Positions 8,301 to 16,703 are shown, counted from the stretch's first letter. The stretch: 33,271 nt of DNA from Anaerolineales bacterium (GCA_026996855.1 JALWJZ010000107.1:1-33271), one strand, 5' to 3'. The notes: generated from the sequence alone by a model not told the origin. Translations and numbers: made by a program.

Positions 8301-9379
8301 ATGCCGCCCAGGGGCGCGCGGTTATCGGTCACAATGCTGAAGGTTTCCCCGGACTCCGCGAGTTCACGGATGGGAATCAGCCCCCTGGCCGTGGCAATGC
8401 GGGTTTCCCCCACAAAGCAGGGGTTGGTGGCCTCCAGCCGGTACTGATGGGGCACCGGGTTGTCCCGGTTGGCCCGGTCGAGGAAGAGCACGCCCGGCTC
8501 GCCGTTGTGGTGGGCCTGGCGGGCGATTTTCTCGAAAAGGTCCCGGGCCCGCACCTTCTTGTAGACCTTGATGGGAATCCCCTGCTCCCGCGCGTCCTCC
8601 AGGGTGCCGTCGAAGTCGTCGTATTCCGGCGCGGTCACGTCGGGGAAGACCAGTTCCCATTCCTCGTCCTTCTCCACCGCGCGCATGAAGGCGTCGGTGA
8701 TGCCCACGGATATGTTGAAATTCGTGATGGCGTTCTCGTCCGTCTTGCAGGTGATGAATTCTTCCACGTCGGGATGGTCCACCCGCAGCACGGCCATGTT
8801 GGCCCCGCGTCTTGTTCCGCCCTGCGCAATCTCCCCAAAGGCGTGGTCGTACACCCGCAGGAAGCCCACCGGGCCCGTGGCCTTGCCCGCGGAGGACCTC
8901 ACCACCGTGCCCTTGGGTCGCAGGCGGGAAAAGGAAAACCCATTTCCCCCGCCCGTCTGCTGAATCAGGGCCGCGTTGCGCAAGGTGGAAAAGATACCTT
9001 CAGGGTCTTTACCCAAATCGTCTTTGATTTTGAGCACGAAGCACGCGGCGAGTTGGCCCAGAGGCGTGCCCGCGCCGGTCCAGGTGGGGGAATTGGGGTA
9101 GAAGAGGGTTTCGGCCAGCAGGCGGTAGAAGTCCTTGGCCCGCTCGATGACCTCTTCCTCGCTGGCGCCGAATTCCTTCTCGGCCTTGGCCACGTGGTAG
9201 GCCACCCGCCAGAAGGTCTCTTCCGGGGTTTCGATGGGCTTGCCGTCCAGGCCCTTGCGCACGTAGCGCTTGTAAAACACCAGTTTGGCGTTGTCGTTGG
9301 CAAACTGGATGTTGGGCAAATCCTCGGGTCGGGGCGGGGTGGGCAAAAGGCCCTTACGCGGAGCGGACACCTTCCCCAT
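5399..9379 (-). CDS. nrdJ: Vitamin B12-dependent (class II) ribonucleotide reductase precursor with intein
   Basis: A 1326-residue precursor; removing a 413-residue intein (residues 321-733) leaves 913 residues, normal for NrdJ. It reduces ribonucleotides to deoxyribonucleotides using adenosylcobalamin to make a thiyl radical. Visible features are the first active-site cysteine in 'QLAACFVLK' (C113), '[16 protein letters not shown]', '[12 protein letters not shown]', the finger-loop motif NP-[intein]-CGEQ, where the C (precursor residue 734) is the thiyl-radical cysteine and the following Glu the proton acceptor, '[11 protein letters not shown]' and '[19 protein letters not shown]'. The C-terminal tail holds a domain with 'CPECG' and '[12 protein letters not shown]', a zinc/redox cysteine cluster. 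There is no N-terminal ATP-cone. A linker at residues 1082-1123 is made of six heptad repeats. GGAGG lies seven bases before ATG 9379. It is transcribed with nrdR, whose stop is 35 nt upstream. Confidence 0.97.
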   Translation of the reverse strand: MGKVSAPRKGLLPTPPRPEDLPNIQFANDNAKLVFYKRYVRKGLDGKPIETPEETFWRVAYHVAKAEKEFGASEEEVIERAKDFYRLLAETLFYPNSPTWTGAGTPLGQLAACFVLKIKDDLGKDPEGIFSTLRNAALIQQTGGGNGFSFSRLRPKGTVVRSSAGKATGPVGFLRVYDHAFGEIAQGGTRRGANMAVLRVDHPDVEEFITCKTDENAITNFNISVGITDAFMRAVEKDEEWELVFPDVTAPEYDDFDGTLEDAREQGIPIKVYKKVRARDLFEKIARQAHHNGEPGVLFLDRANRDNPVPHQYRLEATNPCFVGETRIATARGLIPIRELAESGETFSIVTDNRAPLGGIGEAGKTLGTRLRSGVRAFKTREQVPVFRLRTRKGYTVTATADHPFLTPDRGYVELQHLRPGDRVLLQSGEGAWSQDDNLPNQEALEQVLAGMALAGDRASGHVVQRRDFTALRGGLPRKWSHELGLVLGYLVGDGWLSESSNSPVGFALRTQEEVKRIHGLLRGWFGEGHVTSRNSHYQVTYGRLAFEFFRSLGVQPVRATEKRVPEAIWRAPREAVVGFLQGLFSADGTVQVQPHKRDCTVRLASSSRKLLEDVQLLLLNFGIVSRIYRRREAGVHRLPDGRGGLRLYEVAAQYELVIGRENRDRFAQVIGFADAEKQAKLLAFVESQTRGPYRETFEDEIESIEPAGFADVYDLEEPETHSLIANGLVCHNCGEQWLGPYENCCLGSINLARHATPEGGVDWEKLADTVRRAVRFLDDVVQANQYVPAVPQLKEAAHRNRRIGLGIMGLADLMYINGIRYGSREAQEFAAQIMEFIRFHAMKTSIELARERGPFPGIKGSIYDPENLKWKPPTWPDWLGGGPQTDWGRPELDWNEIVEGIRKHGIRNAAQLTIAPTGTISTVSGVEGYGCEPVFALAYYRYVNDEDGKRIRLRYVSPLFMKALNESDLSEEEKEAVIQHVLEYGTIQNYPGRLPEHIRHTFVVAGDISAEEHVYMQAALQVFIDNSISKTINFPADATVDDVKKAYLLAWKLGCKGLTVYVTGSREKVVLETAATAKKKADSGQQLADSRQQLADSGQRIADGGQPTAEGERPTANGEQPIPDQPRLWPEPKKPRPAVLPGVTVQVNTPLGKAYVTINENGEGQPFEVFINTSKAGSETAAISEAIGRLISFILRLSSPVKPLERLEEVYRQLSGLGGDRPLGFGPYRIRSLPDGVAHALKQYLDTKREGEGEEREAQEGAVSLGTMAFHLPLLSPSSSEKSNGEMGSPFPAGKTGELCPECGQAAMVNEEGCRKCYACGYSEC
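6011..6136 (-). repeat. Six 21-bp units inside nrdJ, coding an ADSGQQL-type heptad
   Basis: Precursor residues 1082-1123 read [35 protein letters not shown] and ANGEQPI, that is six in-phase 21-bp units. The units use TTA, ATA and AGA, codons rare in this GC-rich window. They fall in the linker between the catalytic barrel and the C-terminal domain, where an insertion is likely tolerated. Confidence 0.85.
7181..8419 (-). mobile_element. Intein with LAGLIDADG homing endonuclease in nrdJ
   Basis: 413 residues in frame. Splicing blocks: A '[17 protein letters not shown]' with catalytic Cys1; B '[14 protein letters not shown]' with the TxxH motif (T80, H83); C '[14 protein letters not shown]' and E '[14 protein letters not shown]', the two LAGLIDADG helices with their acidic residues D174 and D268 intact; and F/G '[13 protein letters not shown]'...'NGLVCHN', ending in His412-Asn413. 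The +1 extein residue is Cys. All residues needed for splicing and for double-strand cleavage by a homing endonuclease appear present. It sits between Pro and the thiyl-radical Cys of the NPCGE motif, so the unspliced enzyme must be inactive. Confidence 0.95.
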
Positions 9380-9414
9380 GAGGCACCTCCGTGGTATATG
9401 GCGTTATGGCATTT

Positions 9415-9873
9415 TCACGCGGTTTCGGGGCCCAGGAGCCGGTCGATTTCCCGCCGTACTTCGGAAAGGTCCTCCAGGCCCAGATAGACAATGGCGTATC
9501 GGATGTAAGCCACCGGGTCCAGGCGTTTCAACCCTTCGATGACCCGGTCGCCGATAATGCGAGACTCCACTTCCGAGCGACCCAAAGAAAGGATGTACTC
9601 CTCCACATCGTCCACCAGGCGCTCCAGGTCCGTGGCAGAGACCCGCCGCTTCCAACACGCGATGCGCAACCCCCGTAAAATCTTCTCCCGGTCGAAGGGC
9701 TCTCGGGTGCCGTCGGATTTCACCACCAGAGGGAGTTGCTGAATCCACTGCTCGATGGTGCTGAAACGGCGCTTGCAAACGCGGCATTCCCGGCGCCGAC
9801 GCACCCGGCCGGTCTTGTCCCGAAAGGTATCGACGACTCGACTATCCGATGCCTGACAATAAGGGCAGCGCAT
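9415..9873 (-). CDS. nrdR: Transcriptional repressor NrdR
   Basis: A protein of 152 residues, the normal length. NrdR is a nucleotide-sensing repressor of ribonucleotide reductase genes. The N-terminal zinc ribbon 'MRCPYC' ... 'CRVCKRRFST' carries four cysteines in two CxxC pairs. It is followed by the ATP-cone: 'LVVKSDGTREPFDREKILRG' through 'YIRYAIVYLGLEDL'. The ATG at 9873 directly follows GGAGGAGGG. It lies immediately upstream of nrdJ on the same strand with 35 nt between them, so the two are almost certainly co-transcribed and the repressor controls its own reductase. I looked for a paired NrdR box in the leader and could not identify a convincing one. Confidence 0.96.
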   Translation of the reverse strand: MRCPYCQASDSRVVDTFRDKTGRVRRRRECRVCKRRFSTIEQWIQQLPLVVKSDGTREPFDREKILRGLRIACWKRRVSATDLERLVDDVEEYILSLGRSEVESRIIGDRVIEGLKRLDPVAYIRYAIVYLGLEDLSEVRREIDRLLGPETA

Positions 9874-9934
9874 CCCTCCTCCCATATCTTGGGGCTGTAC
9901 CCGAAGAAATCCGAACATATTGGAGTGGGGCCGC

Positions 9935-9963
9935 ATTGTAACACGGAGAAAAGCCTTTGACAA
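9935..9963 (-). promoter_or_regulatory. Promoter of nrdR-nrdJ
   Basis: On the minus strand TTGTCA (-35) is followed after 17 nt by TACAAT (-10, 9935-9940), a near-consensus sigma-70 promoter. The leader to nrdR ATG 9873 is about 55 nt. Confidence 0.7.
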
Positions 9964-10069
9964 GGCACCCAGGGGCGAATTTAAGGGTGTGAAAACTAAA
10001 TTCCCGGTCACCAGCCAGGCCTGGCGAAGAGCCAGACCCGGCGTCAAGCCAGACGATTCTTGCGAAAGC

Positions 10070-10095
10070 AAAAAGGGGCGGATGCACCGCCCCTT
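10070..10095 (-). terminator. Rho-independent terminator after rny
   Basis: On the minus strand AAGGGGCGG and CCGCCCCTT form a 9-bp stem with a 5-nt loop (10082-10086), running into five T. It lies about 60 nt after the rny stop and insulates rny from the nrdR promoter. Confidence 0.8.
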
Positions 10096-10153
10096 GCCCC
10101 TCAGCCGCCGAAGAGACCTGTCGGCCAGTCCCTTCTTCCCCGGCGGCGGGCCC

Positions 10154-11761
10154 TTACCGCTTCTTGCGACCGCCCCCGTTTTGGGATGCCGCGCCCGTGG
10201 GGCGGGCCTGGGCCACGGCACGCTTCTCCCGGATGACGGTGACCTGAATCTGACCGGTGAATTTGAGGTTGGTCTCGATGGCCTTGGTGATTTCGTGGGC
10301 CAGTTTGGCCAGGGCGTAATCGTCCACCGCGTCGGGCTTGACGATGACGCGGATTTCCCGGCCGGCTTGAAGCGCGTAACATTCGGCCACACCGTCAAAG
10401 GAGCGGGCGATGTCTTCCAGAGCCTGGATGCGCTTGATGTATTCCTCCAGGCTTTCTCGCCGGGCCCCCGGCCGCGCGCCGGAGAGGGCGTCCGCGATTT
10501 CCACGATGACGTCCTCCAGGGTTTCCTGTTCCACATCATGGTGGTGGGCCGCCACCGCGTGCACCACCCGCGGGTCCACCCCGTACCGCTCCAGGAATTT
10601 GGCACCCACCAGGGCATGGGGGCCTTCCGCGTGGTGGTCCATGGCCTTGCCGATGTCGTGCAACAGGCCCGCGGCCTTGGCCACCTCCACGTCCGCACCC
10701 AGTTCTGCGGCCAGCAGCGCGGCCAGTTTTGCGGTTTCCACTGCATGGTGGAGTTGGTTCTGCCCGTAAGAGGTGCGGAACTTGAGCCGACCCAGCATCT
10801 TAATCACTTCGGGATGCAAGCCCACCACGCCTACTTCGTAGGCCGCCTCTTCACCAGCCTCCTGGATGATGCGTTCCACCTCGGCCTTTTCCTGCTCCAC
10901 CACCTTTTCGATTTGGGTGGGATGGATGCGTCCATCGGTGACCAACTTGGTCAAAGCCCGACGGGCAATCTCCCGACGCACGGGGTCGAAACTGGACAGG
11001 GTCACCGATTCGGGCGTATCGTCTACGATGACCTCCACACCAGTGAACTGCTCGAAAGCGCGAATGTTGCGCCCGCTGCGTCCGATGATGCGGCCTTTCA
11101 TGTCGTCGGAAGGCAGGGGCACCACGCTGGTGGTGAGTTCGGCCACGGTTTCCGAGGCGATGCGCTGCATGACGGAGGCCAGAATACGCCGGGCACGACG
11201 TTCGCCCTCGGCCCGGGCCTGGGCTTCGATTTGGCGCACGATGCGGGCCATCTCCTGACGGGCCTCCTGCTCCACCTGGGCCAGCAACCGCTGCCGGGCC
11301 TCTTCCTGGGTGAGGCTGGCCACCTCTTCCAGGCGGGCCAGGGCCTGTTGGTGCAGGGCCTCCAGTTCGGCTTCTTTGGCCTGCAGGTCCTGCTCCCGCT
11401 GCTGGAGGGCCTGCTCCCGACGATTCAGGTTCTCCTGGCGGCGCTCCAAATCGGCCCAACGACGCTGCAAGCGCTCTTCCTCTCGTTGCAACTCCCGCCG
11501 TCGGGCCATGATTTCGCTTTCCGCTTCACGGCGCAAGCGCAGGGCCTCGTCCCGGGCCTGGATTTCCAAATCCCGACGTTTGCTCTCGGCTTCCTGCAAA
11601 AGGGCCTGGGCCTGACGCTTGGCTTCTTCCACCACCGCCTGGGCTCGCGTTTTCCCTTCCTGATACTCCTGCTGCTCCTGACGCTTGCGCAGCCCATAGC
11701 CCACCAAAAGGCCGACGGCCAGTGCCACAACAACGACAACGATGAGCGTAACCATGTTCAT
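10154..11761 (-). CDS. rny: Ribonuclease Y
   Basis: A protein of 535 residues, close to the family length of about 520. RNase Y is a membrane-anchored endoribonuclease that initiates mRNA decay. One N-terminal transmembrane helix (residues 4-22, VTLIVVVVVALAVGLLVGYG) is followed by a long Arg/Glu/Gln-rich coiled coil (about 25-200). A KH RNA-binding domain (about 210-275) holds 'GRIIGRSGRN' at 223-232. The HD phosphohydrolase domain follows (about 335-430), with the His-Asp pair at 368-369 in 'LLHDIGKAMDHH'. A basic tail 'GGGRKKR' ends the protein. ATG 11761 has GAGGAGAG upstream and overlaps the recX stop by ATGA, so the two are translationally coupled. Confidence 0.97.
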   Translation of the reverse strand: MNMVTLIVVVVVALAVGLLVGYGLRKRQEQQEYQEGKTRAQAVVEEAKRQAQALLQEAESKRRDLEIQARDEALRLRREAESEIMARRRELQREEERLQRRWADLERRQENLNRREQALQQREQDLQAKEAELEALHQQALARLEEVASLTQEEARQRLLAQVEQEARQEMARIVRQIEAQARAEGERRARRILASVMQRIASETVAELTTSVVPLPSDDMKGRIIGRSGRNIRAFEQFTGVEVIVDDTPESVTLSSFDPVRREIARRALTKLVTDGRIHPTQIEKVVEQEKAEVERIIQEAGEEAAYEVGVVGLHPEVIKMLGRLKFRTSYGQNQLHHAVETAKLAALLAAELGADVEVAKAAGLLHDIGKAMDHHAEGPHALVGAKFLERYGVDPRVVHAVAAHHHDVEQETLEDVIVEIADALSGARPGARRESLEEYIKRIQALEDIARSFDGVAECYALQAGREIRVIVKPDAVDDYALAKLAHEITKAIETNLKFTGQIQVTVIREKRAVAQARPTGAASQNGGGRKKR

Positions 11762-12375
11762 GACGCACTCTCCTCTTCATCCAGGGTGTGCGAAGATGCA
11801 TCGAGGGAAGCAGGTTCGCCCTCCGATGCATCTTCCAGGACCTCCCCGCCCTCCGGGGGCCATGCATCCAACCATTCACGAAGGTGTTGGTATCCAAACC
11901 CGCGGCGGGCCAGGTAAGCGACAACCTTCCGCCGTTGTTCCTCGCCGGACAGGTGACGATAACGGCGCAAAGCCTTCTGAACCGCGGCCCGAAACAGGGC
12001 CTGCTCATCCACCTGGGCCACGGCCTGCTCGATGAGGTCCTCGGCCAGGCCCTTTTCCCTCAATTCCTGGGCCAGCACCCATTTGGCCCGTGGCCGGGAG
12101 CGGGCCCGGCTCTCAACCCATAGTTGGGCAAAGGCTTCATCGTTCAGCCAACCGATCTCGCGAGCCTCGGCCACCACGGCTTCCACGACCTCATCCATAA
12201 AGCCCTTCTTCCGCAAGGCCCGGCGTATTTCCGCTTCGGTGCGGGGCCGGTACCGCAAAAGGCGATACACCGCCTTCCACGCGGATGCCAGTTGCGCCCG
12301 CAGGGCCGGGCTGATTTCCCCGGTACCTGGTTGCGATGGGAACTCGTTGTGCGTTGGTGTATCCATGCCCATCAT
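11758..12375 (-). CDS. recX: Regulatory protein RecX
   Basis: About 205 residues. RecX binds RecA filaments and modulates their activity. The family pattern of three-helix repeats is visible: 'AVYRLLRYRPRTEAEIRRAL', 'KGFMDEVVEAVVAEAREIGW' with 'LNDEAFAQLWVESRARSRPR', and 'VAYLARRGFGYQHLREWLDA'. The acidic C-terminal tail (about 30 residues rich in E, D and S) is longer than usual. The frame is open up to 12600, but upstream of 12375 it crosses the recA terminator and is not convincing; ATG 12375, 12372 or 12366 are possible and none has a strong ribosome binding site. It sits directly after recA, with a terminator between, as in many bacteria, and overlaps rny at its 3' end. Confidence 0.9.
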   Translation of the reverse strand: MMGMDTPTHNEFPSQPGTGEISPALRAQLASAWKAVYRLLRYRPRTEAEIRRALRKKGFMDEVVEAVVAEAREIGWLNDEAFAQLWVESRARSRPRAKWVLAQELREKGLAEDLIEQAVAQVDEQALFRAAVQKALRRYRHLSGEEQRRKVVAYLARRGFGYQHLREWLDAWPPEGGEVLEDASEGEPASLDASSHTLDEEESAS

Positions 12376-12435
12376 CTCGCTTGCGCTCAACGAACCCGGA
12401 ACCAGTTGGAACCGGACGACCTTCCGACTTCTCCT

Positions 12436-12472
12436 CAAAACAAACCACCGTGGCCTGGCGCGACCACGGTGG
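12436..12472 (-). terminator. Rho-independent terminator between recA and recX
   Basis: On the minus strand CCACCGTGG and CCACGGTGG form a perfect 9-bp stem with a 10-nt loop, followed by TTTGTTTTG. It lies about 130 nt after the recA stop and 60 nt before recX, so recX and rny are probably expressed by read-through or from an unseen promoter. Confidence 0.75.
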
Positions 12473-12602
12473 CAACAACACACCATCCCCCTCCACGATG
12501 GAGGTGTCCGGTTGCCCTTTGGATTGAATCTCCAGCCCGCGTTCCGCGGGTTCTCGTTCAACCGTGGCCACGCGCGCCAGGCGCGTGGGGGCGCGGCCAA
12601 AA

Positions 12603-13613
12603 TTATTCGGCCGCGGCGTACAAATCGGGCAGTTTCTGCGCCCGGATTTGCATTTCGATTTCATGGGCCAGGTCCGGGTGTTCCCGCAGGAACCGTTTGG
12701 CGTTTTCCCGTCCCTGCCCCAGGCGCAGGTCGCCGTAGGAGTAATAGGACCCGCGCTTGTCAATGAGGCCCAGTTCCACGCCCAAATCCAGCAAATCGCC
12801 TTCCCGCGAAATCCCCTCGTTGTAGATGATGTCGAATTCCGCGGTGCGGAAAGGCGGTGCGACCTTGTTCTTCACCACCTTTACCCGCACCCGATTGCCA
12901 ATGACCTCGGCACCCATCTTGATGGCCTGAATGCGTCGGATGTCCAGGCGCACCGAGGCGTAGAACTTCAACGCCAGTCCGCCTGGCGTGGTCTCGGGGC
13001 TACCGAACATGACCCCGATTTTGTGCCGCAACTGGTTGGTGAAAATCATCGCGGTGCGGGTCTGCTGAATGGCCCCGGAGAGTTTGCGCAGGGCCTGGGA
13101 CATGAGGCGGGCCTGCATGCCCACCACCGCATCGCCCATGTCGCCCTCGATTTCGGCCCGGGGCACCAGCGCGGCCACCGAGTCCACCACCACCACATCC
13201 ACCGCGCCGGAGCGAATCAAGGTCTCGGCAATTTCCAGGGCTTGCTCGCCCGTATCCGGCTGGCTGATGAGCAGGTTCTCCACATCCACGCCGATGCGCT
13301 CGGCGTAGAAGGGGTCCAGGGCGTGCTCCATGTCAATGAAGGCCGCGGTGCCGCCCATCTTCTGGGCCTCGGCTACGATGTGGAGCGCCAACGTGGTCTT
13401 GCCCGAAGATTCCGGCCCGAAGATTTCCGTGATACGCCCCCGGGGTACGCCGCCGATGCCAATGGCAATGTCGAGGGAAAGCGCGCCCGTGGGAATGGCC
13501 TCCACCGTGAGGTGTCGGGCCTCCCCCAGGCGCATGACCGCGCCGTCTCCGTACCGCTTTACAATTTCGCGAATGGCCTGTTGCAGCGCCTGCTGACGTC
13601 CAGAATCGCTCAT
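12603..13613 (-). CDS. recA: Recombinase RecA
   Basis: A protein of 336 residues. RecA is the ATP-dependent strand-exchange protein of homologous recombination and SOS induction. It has Walker A 'GPESSGKT', the MAW motif '[17 protein letters not shown]', Walker B '[14 protein letters not shown]', loop L1 '[20 protein letters not shown]', '[20 protein letters not shown]' (L2 region) and '[17 protein letters not shown]'. The C-terminal domain ends '[10 protein letters not shown]'; the tail is short and less acidic than that of E. coli. ATG 13613 follows GAGGAAAAGGG. A longer open frame upstream to 14132 is the antisense of prfA and is not coding. It has its own promoters between 13659 and 13744. 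Confidence 0.98.
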   Translation of the reverse strand: MSDSGRQQALQQAIREIVKRYGDGAVMRLGEARHLTVEAIPTGALSLDIAIGIGGVPRGRITEIFGPESSGKTTLALHIVAEAQKMGGTAAFIDMEHALDPFYAERIGVDVENLLISQPDTGEQALEIAETLIRSGAVDVVVVDSVAALVPRAEIEGDMGDAVVGMQARLMSQALRKLSGAIQQTRTAMIFTNQLRHKIGVMFGSPETTPGGLALKFYASVRLDIRRIQAIKMGAEVIGNRVRVKVVKNKVAPPFRTAEFDIIYNEGISREGDLLDLGVELGLIDKRGSYYSYGDLRLGQGRENAKRFLREHPDLAHEIEMQIRAQKLPDLYAAAE

Positions 13614-13658
13614 CCCTTTTCCTCTTTCCGTTGGATTTTTCAAAAGAACTCGCACCAA

Positions 13659-13667
13659 AGTATACCA
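13659..13667 (-). promoter_or_regulatory. Extended -10 promoter element upstream of recA
   Basis: Minus strand TGGTATACT, that is TGn followed by TATACT (13659-13664), with no recognisable -35. The same string (CGTGGTATACT) stands before prs at 21369-21378. It would start transcription about 40 nt before the recA ATG. Confidence 0.5.
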
Positions 13668-13715
13668 CGCGGCATCCCGTGCGCCTCGTGGAATTTGATG
13701 CGCCGACTTTCTTCC

Positions 13716-13744
13716 ATTATAGGGAAGGATGCTCGCTATGTCGC
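13716..13744 (-). promoter_or_regulatory. Upstream recA promoter
   Basis: On the minus strand GCGACA (-35) is followed after 17 nt by a perfect TATAAT (-10, 13716-13721). It gives a leader of about 95 nt for recA. No LexA-type operator was recognised near it. Confidence 0.55.
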
Positions 13745-13810
13745 GGCCAATTTCCCCGTCGGACATCCGGGGCGCTGCCCATGAAGCCCGTCCACCCGCG
13801 CCCCCACCGT

Positions 13811-14890
13811 TTACGAAACCCGCTCCGCCTCCAGGGCGGCCAGGCGCTCGGCCTCGTCCCGGACGATGAGATCGTTGATGAACACGTCCAGGTCCCCGTC
13901 CAGGACCTCTTCCAGGTTGTACACGGATTTGTGCAAACGGTGGTCCGTGACCCGGGACTGGGGGAAGTTGTAGGTGCGAATCTTCTCCGAGCGCTCGCCC
14001 ATGCCCACCTGGGCCTTGCGCTGGGCCGCGATTTCCGCCTCCCGCCGGGCCCGCTCCCGTTCGTACAGCCGGGCCCGCAAAATCTGCATGGCCCGCCGTT
14101 TGTTTTGCGTCAGGGAGCGCTGGTCCTGGCACTGCACCACGATGCCCGTGGGCAGGTGGGTGATGCGCACCGCGGTGGCGTTCTTCTGTACGTGCTGACC
14201 ACCGGGACCGCCGGCCTTGTACACTTCGATTTTCAAGTCCTTTTCGGGAATCTCAATGTCCACGTCCTCCACTTCAGCCAGCACGGCCACGGTGGCCGTG
14301 GACGTGTGAATGCGGCCCTGGGATTCGGTCACGGGCACCCGCTGCACCCGATGCACGCCCGATTCGTACTTGAGGCGAGAATAGGCCCCCTTCCCTTTGA
14401 TGAGAAAGATGATCTCCTTGAACCCGTCCAGGCCCGTGGGGTTGGAAGAAAGCACCTCCACATCCCACCCTTTGCGCTCGGCGTAACGGCTGTACATGCG
14501 GAAGAGGTCCGCGGCAAAAAGCGCGGCCTCCTCGCCGCCCGCGCCGGCCCGAATTTCCACGATGACGTTGCGCTCGTCCCGGGGGTCCTTGGGCAGCAAC
14601 AACCGCTTGATTTCCCTCTCCAGCGTCTCGATGCGCTCCTCCAGTGCCTGGACCTCCTCCCGGGCCAGTTCTCGCATTTCGGGGTCTTCCTCTTCCTCCA
14701 ACAAGGCGCGGGCCTCTTCCAGTTCCTGCAGGGCCTTCCGGTACTCCCGGGCCTTCTGCACGATGGGTTCCAGTTCGGCCCGCTCCTTGGCCAGGGACGC
14801 GGCCCGCTTGTAATCGTCGCCCACTTCCATGAGTTCCCGTTCGATGTCTTCAAAACGCCGTTCCAGGACTTCCAGTTTCTCCAAAAGCAT
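13811..14890 (-). CDS. prfA: Peptide chain release factor 1
   Basis: A protein of 359 residues, the normal RF1 length. It recognises UAA and UAG in the ribosomal A site and triggers peptide release. An N-terminal coiled-coil domain is followed by '[20 protein letters not shown]'. The anticodon-like tripeptide PVT appears in '[15 protein letters not shown]', the RF1 type and not the SPF of RF2. The catalytic GGQ appears in '[17 protein letters not shown]', and the class-1 RF C-terminus in '[15 protein letters not shown]'. The start at ATG 14890 ([17 protein letters not shown]) fits the family; an AGGAG lies 11 nt upstream. The frame continues upstream through repeat copies 3 and 4, which are non-coding. 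It has its own promoter at 14987-15015. Confidence 0.97.
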   Translation of the reverse strand: MLLEKLEVLERRFEDIERELMEVGDDYKRAASLAKERAELEPIVQKAREYRKALQELEEARALLEEEEDPEMRELAREEVQALEERIETLEREIKRLLLPKDPRDERNVIVEIRAGAGGEEAALFAADLFRMYSRYAERKGWDVEVLSSNPTGLDGFKEIIFLIKGKGAYSRLKYESGVHRVQRVPVTESQGRIHTSTATVAVLAEVEDVDIEIPEKDLKIEVYKAGGPGGQHVQKNATAVRITHLPTGIVVQCQDQRSLTQNKRRAMQILRARLYERERARREAEIAAQRKAQVGMGERSEKIRTYNFPQSRVTDHRLHKSVYNLEEVLDGDLDVFINDLIVRDEAERLAALEAERVS

Positions 14891-14986
14891 GGTGTTGCTC
14901 GCTCCTGTTTCCGAAGTTGCCTGGCGCGGGAAGCCGGGAAAACGGACCCGAAGCGTCGTCTCACGTCGGCGTCCCGCTCCCCATGC

Positions 14987-15015
14987 ATGATACCCATGCC
15001 GCGGGGGTTGCACAA
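14987..15015 (-). promoter_or_regulatory. Probable prfA promoter
   Basis: On the minus strand TTGTGC (-35) is followed after 17 nt by TATCAT (-10, 14987-14992). The leader to ATG 14890 is about 90 nt. Confidence 0.5.
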
Positions 15016-15024
15016 GGCGGGAGA

Positions 15025-15186
15025 GCGTTTCCACCACGCGTTTTTCAAAATCCAACAAAAGCGGCAAAAACCACCGCATTTTCTCACGGAGACCCAGAGA
15101 ACACAGAGAAAATTTTGGCCTTCTCCAGCAAATACGCCGTGTTCTCCGTGGCGCTGTGTGAGCCTTTATTAGAACATGCAAAACGC
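15025..15186 (+). repeat. Dispersed intergenic repeat, copy 3 (fullest copy)
   Basis: Order of blocks: GCGTTTCCACCACG, an A-rich lead, TTCTCACGGAGACCCAGAG, AACACAGAGAAAATTTTGGC, CTTCTCCAGC, GTGTTCTCCGTGGCGCTGTG, TGAGCC and GAACATGCAAAACGCC. The CTCAC...GAGAACAC part recurs inverted in the right half, so the RNA or single strand can fold back imperfectly. No encoded protein is credible. Copies 3 and 4 together occupy most of the 475-base gap between prfA and the radical SAM gene. Confidence 0.75.
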
Positions 15187-15189
15187 CTG

Positions 15190-15309
15190 GCGTTTCCACG
15201 CACCTTTCAACATCGGACAAAAACAACAAAACTTTTTTACGGAGGCATAGAGAAATCTTCGGCCTTCTCCAGCGGCTTCTCCGTGTGCTCCGTGGCTTTG
15301 TGGGACGAT
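15190..15309 (+). repeat. Dispersed intergenic repeat, copy 4 (tandem to copy 3)
   Basis: Begins GCGTTTCCACGCACC like copy 3, then an A-rich block, TTACGGAGGCATAGAGAAAT, CTTCGGCCTTCTCCAGC, TTCTCCGTGTGCTCCGTGGC and TTTGTGGG. It is clearly the same family as copy 3, but diverged and shorter. Confidence 0.7.
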
Positions 15310-15365
15310 AAGGCAAACGGAAGAGCCACTTGCCCTATCGGTGCGGGAACACGGCGCCGGCGCGC

Positions 15366-16595
15366 TCAATACACGAACTCCCGAATGTCGTACTTGCTGA
15401 CGTGGGGACCGCCCCCCTTGGGGTACGCCAGGCCCTTCAGAATGGCTTCCATCTGGGCCTTTTGCTCTTCGGGGGTGAGGGCGCGAATGCCCTCCCGCAG
15501 GGCATCGCGAGCGTAAGGCATCTCTGGGGTGACCACCAGTTCGGAAAAGTAAAGCAAATCGCCCCGCTCCAGGTTCATGGCCCGCAACACTTCCACGGTG
15601 TGCTGCACGTGCCCCTGGGCGTAGCGGTGCCCTCCGGCCCCCAACAGCACGATGACCCCCACGGCCAGTCCCCCGGCCTTCATGGCTCGCACCGCATGTA
15701 CGGCATCTTGGGGTGTGCCCGGCTTCCGAAGGAAGCGCAGCAGGTCGGGGTCGCCGCTTTCCAGGCCGATGTATACCCGTTGCAAACCCAGCGCCCGAAG
15801 GCGGGCATAGTCCTCCGGGCTTTTCTTTTCGCCACTGAAACCGTCCAGGAAAGCGTACATCTCCTGAAAGCGCTCCTCGGGGAAGCCGCGGCGCACCTCT
15901 TCCAGCAAGGGAAGGAGGCGGGGCATGGGCACCACCAGCGCGTTGGCATCCCCCAAAAAGAGGTGGCGCCGCAGGAACAACCCCTCGCCCAGGTAATCCC
16001 GCACGGCCTGGATGTGCCGGGCCAATGCCTCGGGGGTTTTGATGCGGAAGGGGCGGTCTCGGTAAAAGGTGCAAAAGGTGCAGGTGTTGAAAGAGCAGCC
16101 TTCGGTGACCTGTACCACCACGGAGAGATACTGGTCCGGGGGCAAAATCCCGATGGGTTTGTACACCTGCAGGTAACGGGCCGCATCTTCGCGGGAGCGC
16201 GCTTCGTCGAAGGCCAGGATGCGCTCCAGCAGTTTCCACACGCGGTGGGGGAGGGGCGTTCGGGTTCGCGCCCGACCGGTGCGCAGGGCCTGGACCCATG
16301 CGGCCACGTACTCCCGGGCGCGAGCCTCCTCCCGGCGGGCCTCCTCGGGGGGAAGACGCAGGCGCTGCCGCGGACCACCCGGTTCCCGCCATTTCACCAA
16401 CATGCTGCCGTTCAGGGCTCGGCGGTACACCCGTCCTTCCAACAAAAAGGTCCAGGGCCGGCCGGTGGCGTCGTAGGTGTACACCCGCACCTTGTGGTGC
16501 ATATCCAGGCTGAGGGTCATCCCCCCGGGGAACACCCGTACCCGAAAGGGACGGCCTTCCCAATCGCCCCAATAGGAAACCCATTCGCCTTGCAT
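15366..16595 (-). CDS. Radical SAM protein of unknown substrate
   Basis: About 409 residues. The iron-sulfur motif appears in 'VTEGCSFNTCTFCTFYRD', with Cx4CxxC spacing, a variant seen in some radical SAM enzymes of the COG1032 type that read CSWNxCTFC. It is followed by 'LFLGDANALVVPMPRLLPLL', 'YIGLESGDPDLLRFLRKPGT' (the GxEsg strand of the SAM barrel) and 'KAGGLAVGVIVLLGAGG'. The N-terminal 130 residues are a separate domain with W/R-rich beta strands ('WGDWEGRPFRVRVFPGGMTL') that I do not recognise. A cobalamin-binding domain is not evident. The start is uncertain: ATG 16595 with AAGG upstream, or GTG 16646. It is the last gene of the leftward cluster that begins with the translin-family gene. 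The substrate is unknown. Confidence 0.85.
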   Translation of the reverse strand: MQGEWVSYWGDWEGRPFRVRVFPGGMTLSLDMHHKVRVYTYDATGRPWTFLLEGRVYRRALNGSMLVKWREPGGPRQRLRLPPEEARREEARAREYVAAWVQALRTGRARTRTPLPHRVWKLLERILAFDEARSREDAARYLQVYKPIGILPPDQYLSVVVQVTEGCSFNTCTFCTFYRDRPFRIKTPEALARHIQAVRDYLGEGLFLRRHLFLGDANALVVPMPRLLPLLEEVRRGFPEERFQEMYAFLDGFSGEKKSPEDYARLRALGLQRVYIGLESGDPDLLRFLRKPGTPQDAVHAVRAMKAGGLAVGVIVLLGAGGHRYAQGHVQHTVEVLRAMNLERGDLLYFSELVVTPEMPYARDALREGIRALTPEEQKAQMEAILKGLAYPKGGGPHVSKYDIREFVY

Positions 16596-16703
16596 GGCCT
16601 TGCCTGCATCAAGGGGAAAAGCACACGACGGGCCGCCTGCCTCCACCCTCCCTGGAACCTTCCTTACAACCAGGGAAGCGGCGCTCTCCTCCCCGGGCGG
16701 GAC

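Noticed and set aside
7469-9487. A 672-residue plus-strand frame opposite nrdJ
   Set aside because: It is the antisense shadow of the ribonucleotide reductase and intein; no motif is recognisable.
9874-9960. NrdR boxes upstream of nrdR-nrdJ
   Set aside because: Some AT-rich bits (CCAATATG, CCATATACC) are present, but no paired 16-bp boxes could be recognised.
9920-11917. A 665-residue plus-strand frame opposite rny
   Set aside because: It is a shadow of RNase Y on the other strand, whose KH and HD motifs are clear.
13614-13810. LexA/SOS box before recA
   Set aside because: No GAAC...GTTC-type or CTGT...ACAG-type palindrome was found near the promoters.
14891-15316. Upstream extension of the prfA frame
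   Set aside because: It crosses repeat copies 3 and 4 in antisense; RF1 begins at 14890.
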